NCBI GenBank assembly: GCA_049301455.1
Contig: JBAQKY010000004.1
Coordinates: 1 to 12,197 of the forward strand
Direction of reading: 5' to 3'
Source of the DNA: JAUYMM01 sp049301455
GTDB lineage: Bacteria > Patescibacteriota > Microgenomatia > UBA8517
Length of the DNA stretch: 12,197 nt
In this document: piece after piece, positions 6,144 to 11,897 of the stretch
Layout: every line of letters starts with the position of its first letter
How positions within the stretch are numbered: the first letter of the stretch is position 1
The notes under the pieces: generated by a model
Told to the model about the DNA's origin: nothing
Seen by the model: only the letters and a program-made list of their open reading frames with translations
Database searches by the model: none
Program-made: the position numbers and the translations under genes

Positions 6144-6570
6144 GAACATTAATTAAATAAGTAGGTAACAAGAGAAGACAAAAAGTAATCAAGTGATGTA
6201 AAAGTATTAAACCAATAGGCATCGAAAATGAAATCGTTAAAGTTCTATTTGTTATCAACCCCCAATACCAAACCCCAATAAACCAAGCCGCAGGTAATAA
6301 AATTAGTTGAGGTAGATATAATCTGAGAAAAGGTAATTCGTAACGACTTTTGAATTTATATATTTTTACAGTAACGACTGAAATAATAAATGGAACAGCC
6401 AACTCAAAGAAGGAAGCTATTGCTGAAAGTGTTGGTGTTGAAAAATCTGAATTTAAACTAACCAAGTATTCACACATGTTTACAAATAGGTGAAAGCTAA
6501 TAATACCCATCACATAGCCAATTAAAAACGAATAGATAAATCTAACAGGAGACGAATTAGACAAATTCAT
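6130..6570 (-). CDS. Small four-helix membrane protein of unknown function, directly downstream of tRNA-Lys
   Basis: A 146-residue protein starting MNLSNSSP, with about four predicted membrane helices (roughly 10-32, 46-68, 84-105 and 113-138). I recognise no family. The frame is open further upstream only because it reads through the T arm of tRNA-Lys; the ATG at 6570 is the first start outside the tRNA. It lies 3 nt after the tRNA discriminator base, with no room for a Shine-Dalgarno sequence. Expression therefore probably depends on the tRNA promoter and on tRNA 3' cleavage. It ends 14 nt inside the convergent 145-residue gene. Confidence 0.62.
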   Translation of the reverse strand: MNLSNSSPVRFIYSFLIGYVMGIISFHLFVNMCEYLVSLNSDFSTPTLSAIASFFELAVPFIISVVTVKIYKFKSRYELPFLRLYLPQLILLPAAWFIGVWYWGLITNRTLTISFSMPIGLILLHHLITFCLLLLPTYLINVPKRS

Positions 6571-6573
6571 ATG

Positions 6574-6645
6574 TGAGCCCGGATGGATTCGAACCATCGA
6601 CCTTATCCTTAAGAGGGATCTGCTCTACCGCTGAGCTACGGGCCC
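6574..6645 (-). tRNA. tRNA-Lys, anticodon CUU
   Basis: A 72-nt cloverleaf: acceptor GGGCCCG/CGGGCTC with one G-U pair; D stem GCTC/GAGC with loop AGCGGTA; anticodon stem GATCC/GGATA, with a G-A mismatch at pair 27-43; loop CTCTTAA giving anticodon CUU (reads AAG); variable loop AGGTC; T stem GATGG/CCATC with loop TTCGAAT; discriminator A. CCA is not encoded. A membrane-protein ATG begins 3 nt after the 3' end. Confidence 0.96.
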
Positions 6646-6665
6646 AAATTAACTTGACCCAATGT

Positions 6666-6671
6666 ATTTTA
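6666..6671 (-). promoter_or_regulatory. Possible -10 box (TAAAAT) for tRNA-Lys
   Basis: TAAAAT on the minus strand ends 20 nt before the tRNA 5' end. There is no TGn extension and no clear -35, so this is the best candidate rather than a firm call. Confidence 0.3.
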
Positions 6672-6697
6672 CCTAAAAAGTGTTACTTTTACCATGA

Positions 6698-8029
6698 CTA
6701 TGGCAAAATTATAATTTTGCTGTTTGTTATATCACCAACTCTTTCGCCTTTAACATAGAATCCAAGTTTAATATCAAATGACCCAGATTTGTCTGGAGTT
6801 GTTAATGTATATACAACAAGTCCTGTAGAAAATGGTTCAATTGGACTAAATTTAGTATTTGATACCTTTATTTCACTATTTTGTGTTTCATTTATTACAT
6901 TTGACTCAGATTGTGTCCATATAGCTTGTCCTTTATTTTTAACAACAGCAAATCCTTTATGATCTAAGCCTTTTAACATTAAAGGGTTTAGAAAACTAAA
7001 TATTATTTCACCATTAATTTTTTGTATTGGTTCACCCTTAATTTTTTGGACGGATTGGATAGTTTGATAAATAGGGAAGTAACTTCCATTTTTGTTTTTC
7101 CAACTAAATTCATAGAATGGCTCCTCTGTGTAATTTAAAATAAAAGGGGTTACTGCAACAACATTATCGTCTTTCATCCAAACCTCTTCATATGCTTTTT
7201 TTAAGTTTTGAGCTACATCTTGTTCATTATATTTTTTGCTTCTTACCCATCCTGTTTCAGTAATAAAGATCGGAAGATCTTTTTTTATACCTAATACTTT
7301 CAATTGCTCCAGTTCCCACTCATAGCCTCTGATACTTCTTCTGCCTTTTCCTGTTGTAGGACCAGAAAATGCAGGGTTAGGGTAGGAGTGACTATTCCAA
7401 CCATCAACAAATTCAAACACATCAGGCATTTCTTTAATCATTAACTCCATATACTTTTTTTGGTCCATTGTCTTTTTACTATTTGGAGCATCTTGATCAA
7501 ATCCTGCTGGGAGTACAAAATAGTCAGAATTAGAATTTTTTAAACTCTGACTGAATTTCTTTAAATAGATTGAATAAGCAGCTGGATCAATTTTTCCACC
7601 CCACTCTTTTGCGTGATTTGGTTCATTTCCAATAACAACATATCTATTTTCAATTACCCAATTTAACGAGTTAAAAAAGTTAATCCAATTATTTATTTCA
7701 TCCTCCCTTGGTGTTTCCCAGCTATCATCAGTGTATTTAGTTGCTACTCTTACAATAGGTATTAATCGAAGCCTTCTGCAATCATCCATAAACTTTTGCC
7801 AAACATTTTTATCTCTTTGGGCCTCAGTTATGACAATGGTTACATAACCCCAATCACCTCCGTTTACATTTGTAGCATTTGATAAATCTTCTAGATCTGA
7901 ATGATTGATAATGTGTGCACCAAAAATATTGTTTTTAACCTGTCTCGGATCATAAACGGCATTTGTTTCTTTTGCACTCAAAAACAATATAAAAATTGAA
8001 AACAATATAGCAAAAACTTTTTTTATCAT
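6698..8029 (-). CDS. Secreted glycoside-hydrolase-like protein (clan GH-A type TIM barrel)
   Basis: A 443-residue protein with a signal peptide (MIKKVFAILFSIFILFLSAK, cleavage after ETNA at 24), so it is exported. The catalytic barrel (about 30-335) shows the clan-A pattern: GNEPNH with Glu136 as the likely acid/base, a conserved SHSY (213-216), and ITETGW with Glu258 as the likely nucleophile at the end of a strand. This resembles GH39/GH5-type and related cellulase-fold enzymes. The substrate cannot be assigned. A beta-rich C-terminal domain (about 340-443) may be a carbohydrate-binding or accessory sandwich. It follows obg by 24 nt. I chose the ATG at 8029 over an in-frame GTG at 8047 because the signal peptide then starts correctly and an extended -10 lies 8 nt upstream. 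Confidence 0.82.
   Translation of the reverse strand: MIKKVFAILFSIFILFLSAKETNAVYDPRQVKNNIFGAHIINHSDLEDLSNATNVNGGDWGYVTIVITEAQRDKNVWQKFMDDCRRLRLIPIVRVATKYTDDSWETPREDEINNWINFFNSLNWVIENRYVVIGNEPNHAKEWGGKIDPAAYSIYLKKFSQSLKNSNSDYFVLPAGFDQDAPNSKKTMDQKKYMELMIKEMPDVFEFVDGWNSHSYPNPAFSGPTTGKGRRSIRGYEWELEQLKVLGIKKDLPIFITETGWVRSKKYNEQDVAQNLKKAYEEVWMKDDNVVAVTPFILNYTEEPFYEFSWKNKNGSYFPIYQTIQSVQKIKGEPIQKINGEIIFSFLNPLMLKGLDHKGFAVVKNKGQAIWTQSESNVINETQNSEIKVSNTKFSPIEPFSTGLVVYTLTTPDKSGSFDIKLGFYVKGERVGDITNSKIIILP
6703..6720. repeat. Perfect 18-bp palindrome at the 3' end of the glycoside hydrolase gene
   Basis: GCAAAATTATAATTTTGC is its own reverse complement. It covers the last codons (about KIIIL) just before the stop at 6698-6700. 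It has no loop and no U tract on the minus strand, so it is not a normal terminator. A TATAAT lies at its centre. Confidence 0.4.
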
Positions 8030-8037
8030 GAATTTAA

Positions 8038-8046
8038 ATTTTAACA
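8038..8046 (-). promoter_or_regulatory. Putative extended -10 promoter (TGTTAAAAT) for the glycoside hydrolase gene
   Basis: On the minus strand TGT-TAAAAT ends 8 nt before the ATG at 8029, inside the short gap after obg. It would give a leaderless mRNA independent of the obg transcript. Confidence 0.45.
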
Positions 8047-8053
8047 CACAAAC

Positions 8054-8968
8054 TTAGATTAGAAGTTTTTTTAGACTTTCAATACTATCCCAATCATGAA
8101 TTGAAACAACAAATCCTTTTTTAAACTTAACTTTTGTATTTACTAAATCAGATTTAGTGATAATAATTATTTCCTTTTTATTTAAGAGTTCTTTGTTGTA
8201 TTTACCCATTTCATCGCGAACTATTTTATAATCTCTTTCCATATCATCTGACTCTGCAGAAATACAATGCAATAGAACTTTAACTTTTTCAATATGTTTC
8301 AAAAACTCAATACCAAGACCTTTTCCTGCTGATGCACCTTCAATTAGTCCTGGAATGTCTGCAATGAACTTTGAACCAATTGCACCAAGATTTGGAGTGA
8401 GTGTCGTAAATGGATAATTTGCAGTTTTTGCTTGTGCCCTTGTTAATTCATTTAATAAGCTAGATTTTCCTGCATTAGGTAATCCAATAAGTCCATAATC
8501 TGCAATCAATTTTAAATTTAAAATAATATCAAATTTTTCTCCAGGTAATCCAGGTTTTGCAAAATCAGGAGTTGTTCTGGTTGGGCTTCTAAATTCATAG
8601 TTTCCCCAACCTCCATTACCACCTTTGGCAATTAATTCCTTTTGGTCAATTTTAGTAAACTCAACAATTTCTTTACCTGTTTCCTTATTTATAACTACAG
8701 TTCCAATAGGAACTAAAAGTTCAACATCCTCTCCACCTTTACCAGTTTTTTTATTTTTGCTTCCGTTCTCTCCATTTTCAGCTGCAAAATCAAATTTACT
8801 AATAAATCTGTTTAGAAGTGTTAGATCAGAAGTTGACCTAATATATAAATCCCCACCTTTACCACCATTTCCACCATCTGGACCAGAACGACGCAAAAAA
8901 CCAAAGGAGACACAACCTGCACCACCATGACCACCACGAACTGTAATTTCTGCCTTATCTACCAACAT
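8054..8968 (-). CDS. obg: GTPase Obg (CgtA), short form without C-terminal OCT domain
   Basis: An essential ribosome-assembly GTPase that binds the 50S precursor. The N-terminal Obg fold (1-155) carries the glycine-rich motifs RGGHGGAG (11-18) and GPDGGNGGKGGD (29-40). The G domain shows G1 GLPNAGKSS (162-170), a Thr pair for G2 (188-189), G3 DIPG (204-207) followed by LIEGASAGKGLG, G4 TKSD (271-274) and a weak G5 (VSI, 288-290). At 304 residues it ends at the G domain and lacks the C-terminal OCT domain of longer Obg proteins. The frame is open upstream, but the ATG at 8968 matches the family N-terminus (MLVDKAEITV) and has TATAAT 7 nt before it. It is divergent from the HAD-like gene. Confidence 0.96.
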   Translation of the reverse strand: MLVDKAEITVRGGHGGAGCVSFGFLRRSGPDGGNGGKGGDLYIRSTSDLTLLNRFISKFDFAAENGENGSKNKKTGKGGEDVELLVPIGTVVINKETGKEIVEFTKIDQKELIAKGGNGGWGNYEFRSPTRTTPDFAKPGLPGEKFDIILNLKLIADYGLIGLPNAGKSSLLNELTRAQAKTANYPFTTLTPNLGAIGSKFIADIPGLIEGASAGKGLGIEFLKHIEKVKVLLHCISAESDDMERDYKIVRDEMGKYNKELLNKKEIIIITKSDLVNTKVKFKKGFVVSIHDWDSIESLKKLLI

Positions 8969-8975
8969 AATGAGT

Positions 8976-8981
8976 ATTATA
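8976..8981 (-). promoter_or_regulatory. Consensus -10 box (TATAAT) for obg
   Basis: TATAAT on the minus strand ends 7 nt before the obg ATG, predicting transcription from the A of ATG. No good -35 is seen. Confidence 0.6.
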
Positions 8982-9006
8982 CCTTGTTTTGGGGTATTAA
9001 GCTTTG

Positions 9007-9012
9007 TATTAT
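9007..9012 (+). promoter_or_regulatory. Putative -10 box (TATTAT) for the HAD-like gene
   Basis: TATTAT ends 7 nt before the ATG at 9020 and supports that start over the longer open frame, which would extend into obg. Confidence 0.45.
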
Positions 9013-9019
9013 CTCCTAT

Positions 9020-9673
9020 ATGGGGAATAAACATAAAGGAGTGCTGTTTGTTGATTTTAATGGTGTTATTTCATATAACCCATTTTGGAACAGTTTAACG
9101 AACAAAAAACACAAACTACATAGTTATTATCCCAAAATAGAAAACTTACTATTTAAGAGCCAAAATAAAATAGAAGGTTTAGTAAATGATTGGATGATTG
9201 GAAAATACACAAGCGAAGAAATAAATAAAATTATATCTGACAAGACTGGAATTGATAAAGATGAATTATTTAAAATATTTTGTGAGGATTGTAAAAAATT
9301 AGACATATCAATAAACATACTAAAATTAGTAAAGCAGTTAAAAGATAGTTGGTATTGCATTCTTAGAACAGATAATATGGATTCATTTCACAGATTTACT
9401 ATTCCTGCCAATCCAATTCTTTCTGAATCATTTCACGAAATACATTCCAGTTACAAAATAAAATCTCTCAAACGTTCTGACGGCGGTAAAAAATATTTAG
9501 ATACTATTATGAGTGCAGGTTTTAAAATTAATGATTGCGTATTAATTGACGATGGGCAAAAGAATTGTGAATTATTTGAAGACCTTGGTGGCAAAGCTTT
9601 TTGTACCAAAAATGAAGATGAGGTGCTTGCAGTTTTAAAAAACTTAAGTGCGACTACTAGGAATCGAACCTAG
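9020..9673 (+). CDS. HAD-like hydrolase superfamily protein with DxN variant of motif I
   Basis: A 217-residue protein with a haloacid-dehalogenase fold. Motif I is FVDFNGV, with nucleophile Asp12 and Asn14 where phosphatases usually have Asp. Motif II is ILRTDN (Thr117). Motif III Lys is in KSLKRSDGGKK (148 or 151). Motif IV is VLIDDG (Asp177, Asp178). A helical cap lies between about 20 and 105. The Asp+2 residue is the usual acid/base, so the Asn suggests altered activity, though some HAD phosphatases such as YihX (DLGNV) also lack that Asp. The substrate is unknown. The longer upstream frame is rejected because it runs antisense into obg. The last 25 nt lie antisense to the T arm and acceptor of tRNA-Arg(UCU), so the final residues (about SATTRNRT) are dictated by tRNA sequence. 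Confidence 0.75.
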   Translation: MGNKHKGVLFVDFNGVISYNPFWNSLTNKKHKLHSYYPKIENLLFKSQNKIEGLVNDWMIGKYTSEEINKIISDKTGIDKDELFKIFCEDCKKLDISINILKLVKQLKDSWYCILRTDNMDSFHRFTIPANPILSESFHEIHSSYKIKSLKRSDGGKKYLDTIMSAGFKINDCVLIDDGQKNCELFEDLGGKAFCTKNEDEVLAVLKNLSATTRNRT

Positions 9674-9720
9674 AATTGCTCCTTAGAAGGGAGTCGGTAT
9701 ATCCATTTACCTATAGTCGC
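9649..9720 (-). tRNA. tRNA-Arg, anticodon UCU
   Basis: A 72-nt cloverleaf: perfect acceptor GCGACTA/TAGTCGC; D stem GGTA/TACC with loop AATGGATA; anticodon stem ACTCC/GGAGC with an A-C mismatch at pair 27-43; loop CTTCTAA giving anticodon UCU (reads AGA and AGG); variable loop AATT; T stem CTAGG/CCTAG with loop TTCGATT; discriminator A. CCA is not encoded. Its 3' part overlaps the end of the HAD-like gene on the other strand. A TTTTTT run begins 6 nt after the tRNA and may help termination. Confidence 0.96.
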
Positions 9721-9735
9721 GTTTACTACTTGTAT

Positions 9736-9744
9736 ATTCTACCA
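9736..9744 (-). promoter_or_regulatory. Putative extended -10 promoter (TGGTAGAAT) for tRNA-Arg(UCU)
   Basis: TGG-TAGAAT on the minus strand ends 15 nt before the tRNA 5' end, a spacing close to that of tRNA-Arg(UCG) (13 nt). It is divergent from the ATP-grasp promoter within the same 90-nt intergenic region. Confidence 0.5.
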
Positions 9745-9796
9745 AATTATATATAAATATTCATACATAACTTATAAACGTATAAAAAGTATTAAA

Positions 9797-9802
9797 TACA
9801 AT
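9797..9802 (+). promoter_or_regulatory. Putative -10 box (TACAAT) for the ATP-grasp operon
   Basis: TACAAT ends 8 nt before the ATG at 9811, again predicting a leaderless transcript. No Shine-Dalgarno sequence lies upstream of this ATG. Confidence 0.45.
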
Positions 9803-9810
9803 CTATATAT

Positions 9811-10878
9811 ATGAAAGATATTGTTAATTCACCAAACACAAGAAGTTTGATTGCAAAGAAAAATCATAACGGTGGCAAATTGCCAAAAAAGGTTGCAGTT
9901 ATATACACAGATGCAAGACGGGAATACTACTACACAGATGAAGAATTCTATACCGTTGATGGTTCAGATGAGGAGGCAGAAGCATTTGGTCCATATCTTA
10001 AATCACTTGGAGTTGAGGTTTGCTATATAAAAGGTGATTCTGATATTGCAATTAATTTACAAAAAGAAAAGCCAGACATGGCAATTAATCTTGTTACGAC
10101 AGTTAAGGGCTATGATTATCTCGGTGCAACCATCCCTGCAACACTTGAACTTCTTGAAATTCCATACACAGGTGCTGATATTTTAGGTTTCTCTCTAGGT
10201 TGTAACAAATACTTAATGTATGCGTTACTCTCTCAGCATGGTATTCCAGTTCCTGCATTTCAATTAATGACATCATACAAAACACCACTAGACCCATCAC
10301 TTAAGTTCCCTTTGATTTTGAAGTTAAATGAGGAACACAGTAATGTAGAGATAACAAGAAAGTCAGTTGTTGAAAATGAAAAACAGTTAAGAAAACAACT
10401 TAAGTATCTTCTTAAGAAGTACTATGAACAGGATGTTTTGGTTTCAGAATTTATCGACGGACGTGAATTTGCAACATTTATTTTTGAATCTGTTAATAAA
10501 AAGGTATATGCAACTGAAAGAAAAATTAAACTACCAAATAATAAAACTGGCCATGAATTTTTAGATTATGATCTTTGCTGGATGTATGAACCTTCTGAAT
10601 ATAAAAAATATCTAAAGTATGAAAAATATCATGACCCTTTACTTGATGCACTTGTTAAAAAGGCTTTTAAGATAAGCAGAATGGGAGACTACGGAAAGTT
10701 TGATTTAAGAATGGATAGAATGGGCAAATACTATTTCATAGATGCAAATGCTAATTGTCACTTTGGGCCTCCTGAGTGGGAATGTGAGATGGTTAAAACC
10801 ATGGAAAGCTATGGTGTTCCATTTAAATTATTACTCAAAAGAATGCTTCAAAACACAATGAGGGAGTGGGGGTATTAA
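9811..10878 (+). CDS. D-Ala-D-Ala-ligase-like ATP-grasp protein (first of a tandem pair)
   Basis: A 355-residue ATP-grasp enzyme. The N-terminal domain (about 25-128) has the Ddl-like LELLEIPYTGADILGFSLG. The ATP-grasp core follows, with Lys133 (CNKYL), Lys171 (LILKLN), Glu213 (SEFIDGREF), Asp298 (KFDLRMD) and the metal-site motif FIDANANC (309-316). Ddl enzymes have Glu-x-Asn at the last site; here it is Asp311-x-Asn313, followed by HFGPPE instead of the usual Pro-Gly. Such enzymes join a carboxylate to an amine using ATP. A true role in peptidoglycan D-Ala-D-Ala synthesis is not supported by these differences; a related dipeptide or peptide ligase is as likely. The next gene starts 2 nt downstream and is a paralog. 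The first ~24 residues are basic and not part of the shared fold. Confidence 0.83.
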   Translation: MKDIVNSPNTRSLIAKKNHNGGKLPKKVAVIYTDARREYYYTDEEFYTVDGSDEEAEAFGPYLKSLGVEVCYIKGDSDIAINLQKEKPDMAINLVTTVKGYDYLGATIPATLELLEIPYTGADILGFSLGCNKYLMYALLSQHGIPVPAFQLMTSYKTPLDPSLKFPLILKLNEEHSNVEITRKSVVENEKQLRKQLKYLLKKYYEQDVLVSEFIDGREFATFIFESVNKKVYATERKIKLPNNKTGHEFLDYDLCWMYEPSEYKKYLKYEKYHDPLLDALVKKAFKISRMGDYGKFDLRMDRMGKYYFIDANANCHFGPPEWECEMVKTMESYGVPFKLLLKRMLQNTMREWGY

Positions 10879-10880
10879 AA

Positions 10881-11897
10881 ATGACAAATATTAACGAAGA
10901 TCCACCATTACCTAAAAAGGTTGCAATAATATATTCTGATGTTAAAAGAGAGTACTTCAAAACAGAGGATGAATATATATCAGAGGAAGGTGCAGATATA
11001 TATGCTAATGATATTGCCAAGTATGTAAACAAACTAGGTATTGATGTTGTCAGTTTTGCTTGTGATGACCACATTGCTGATAATTTAAAAAAATATAAAC
11101 CATGCATGGCCTTAAACCTTGTTGACAGTGTACGCGGGCAATCAAATCTTGGGGCATCTGTAATTGGGTTACTTGAAATCATGGGTATTCCGTATACAGG
11201 CGCGGGCACTCTCGGTTGGTCAATTGGTACAAATAAATATTTAATGTATCAACTAATGCAAGCAAATGGAATTCCAGTTCCTACACATCAACTCATTTCA
11301 AGTTATACAGAAATGATCAATCCAGAGCTTAGATATCCACTATTTCCTAAGCTTAATGTAGAACACAGCAGCATTGGAATTGATGAAAACAGTATTTGTG
11401 AGAATGAAAAGCAATTAAGAGTTAAAGTTAAAGAACTGATAGACAAATATAATCAACCAATTTTAGTTGATGAATTTATTGCAGGAATTGAAGTAACAGC
11501 CGCAGTCCTTGACAGTGTTAATACAAAAGTATATTCAGTACAAAGAAAAACTGGAACAGAAACAAAAGAGGATGTCATGACTTTTGATAAAAAGTGGAAA
11601 AGTTGGGACAACATCATATATGAAAAATATGATACTCCAAATCTAAAGGAATATATCAAAAAGACATTTGATATTTTAAAAATGTCAGATTATGCAAGAA
11701 TTGATACAAGAATTGACGCATCAGGAAGAATTTATGTAATCGATCCTAACTGCAATCCCTTTTTTGGTCCACCAAAAGAGACACATGCAACCTATTCAAT
11801 AATCCTTGAAATGTATGGAATTGATTTTACTGAGACACTAAGAAGGATATTTGTTAACACACTTAAAGATGCAAAAGATAATAGTACAACAGTCTAA
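10881..11897 (+). CDS. D-Ala-D-Ala-ligase-like ATP-grasp protein (second of a tandem pair)
   Basis: A 338-residue paralog of the preceding gene, alignable over nearly its whole length (for example PKKVAIIYSDVKREYF against PKKVAVIYTDARREYY). Key residues are Lys119 (TNKYLMYQL), Lys157 (PKLN), Glu198 (DEFIAG), Asp275 (ARIDTRID) and VIDPNCNPFFGPP (286-298), again Asp-x-Asn (288, 290) at the metal site. It differs from its twin in the loop that follows the central strand (about 222-250), suggesting a different acceptor. The ATG at 10881 is 2 nt after the previous stop and has a G-rich TGGGGGT 7 nt upstream. An in-frame GTG at 10866 would overlap the previous gene. A SET-domain gene overlaps its last 29 nt, so all three are coupled. 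Confidence 0.83.
   Translation: MTNINEDPPLPKKVAIIYSDVKREYFKTEDEYISEEGADIYANDIAKYVNKLGIDVVSFACDDHIADNLKKYKPCMALNLVDSVRGQSNLGASVIGLLEIMGIPYTGAGTLGWSIGTNKYLMYQLMQANGIPVPTHQLISSYTEMINPELRYPLFPKLNVEHSSIGIDENSICENEKQLRVKVKELIDKYNQPILVDEFIAGIEVTAAVLDSVNTKVYSVQRKTGTETKEDVMTFDKKWKSWDNIIYEKYDTPNLKEYIKKTFDILKMSDYARIDTRIDASGRIYVIDPNCNPFFGPPKETHATYSIILEMYGIDFTETLRRIFVNTLKDAKDNSTTV

Noticed and set aside
6571..6597. N-terminal extension of the second membrane-protein frame (MVRIHPGSH)
   Set aside because: It is read from the T arm and acceptor stem of tRNA-Lys; the first ATG outside the tRNA is at 6570.
6573..6758. 61-codon plus-strand frame (MSPDGFEPSTLSLRG)
   Set aside because: Antisense tRNA artefact over tRNA-Lys followed by antisense of the glycoside hydrolase end.
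8625..8930. 101-codon plus-strand frame rich in Pro and Ser
   Set aside because: It is the antisense reading of Obg glycine repeats, which gives Pro-rich shadows.
8927..9019. Longer start of the HAD-like protein
   Set aside because: It would be antisense to the first codons of obg and add residues with no HAD-like pattern; the ATG at 9020 has a -10 box at the right distance.
8969..9034. Longer Obg start (MFIPHIGDN...)
   Set aside because: Obg proteins begin at the MxVDxxxI segment, which matches the ATG at 8968, and the extension would run into the divergent promoter and HAD-like gene.
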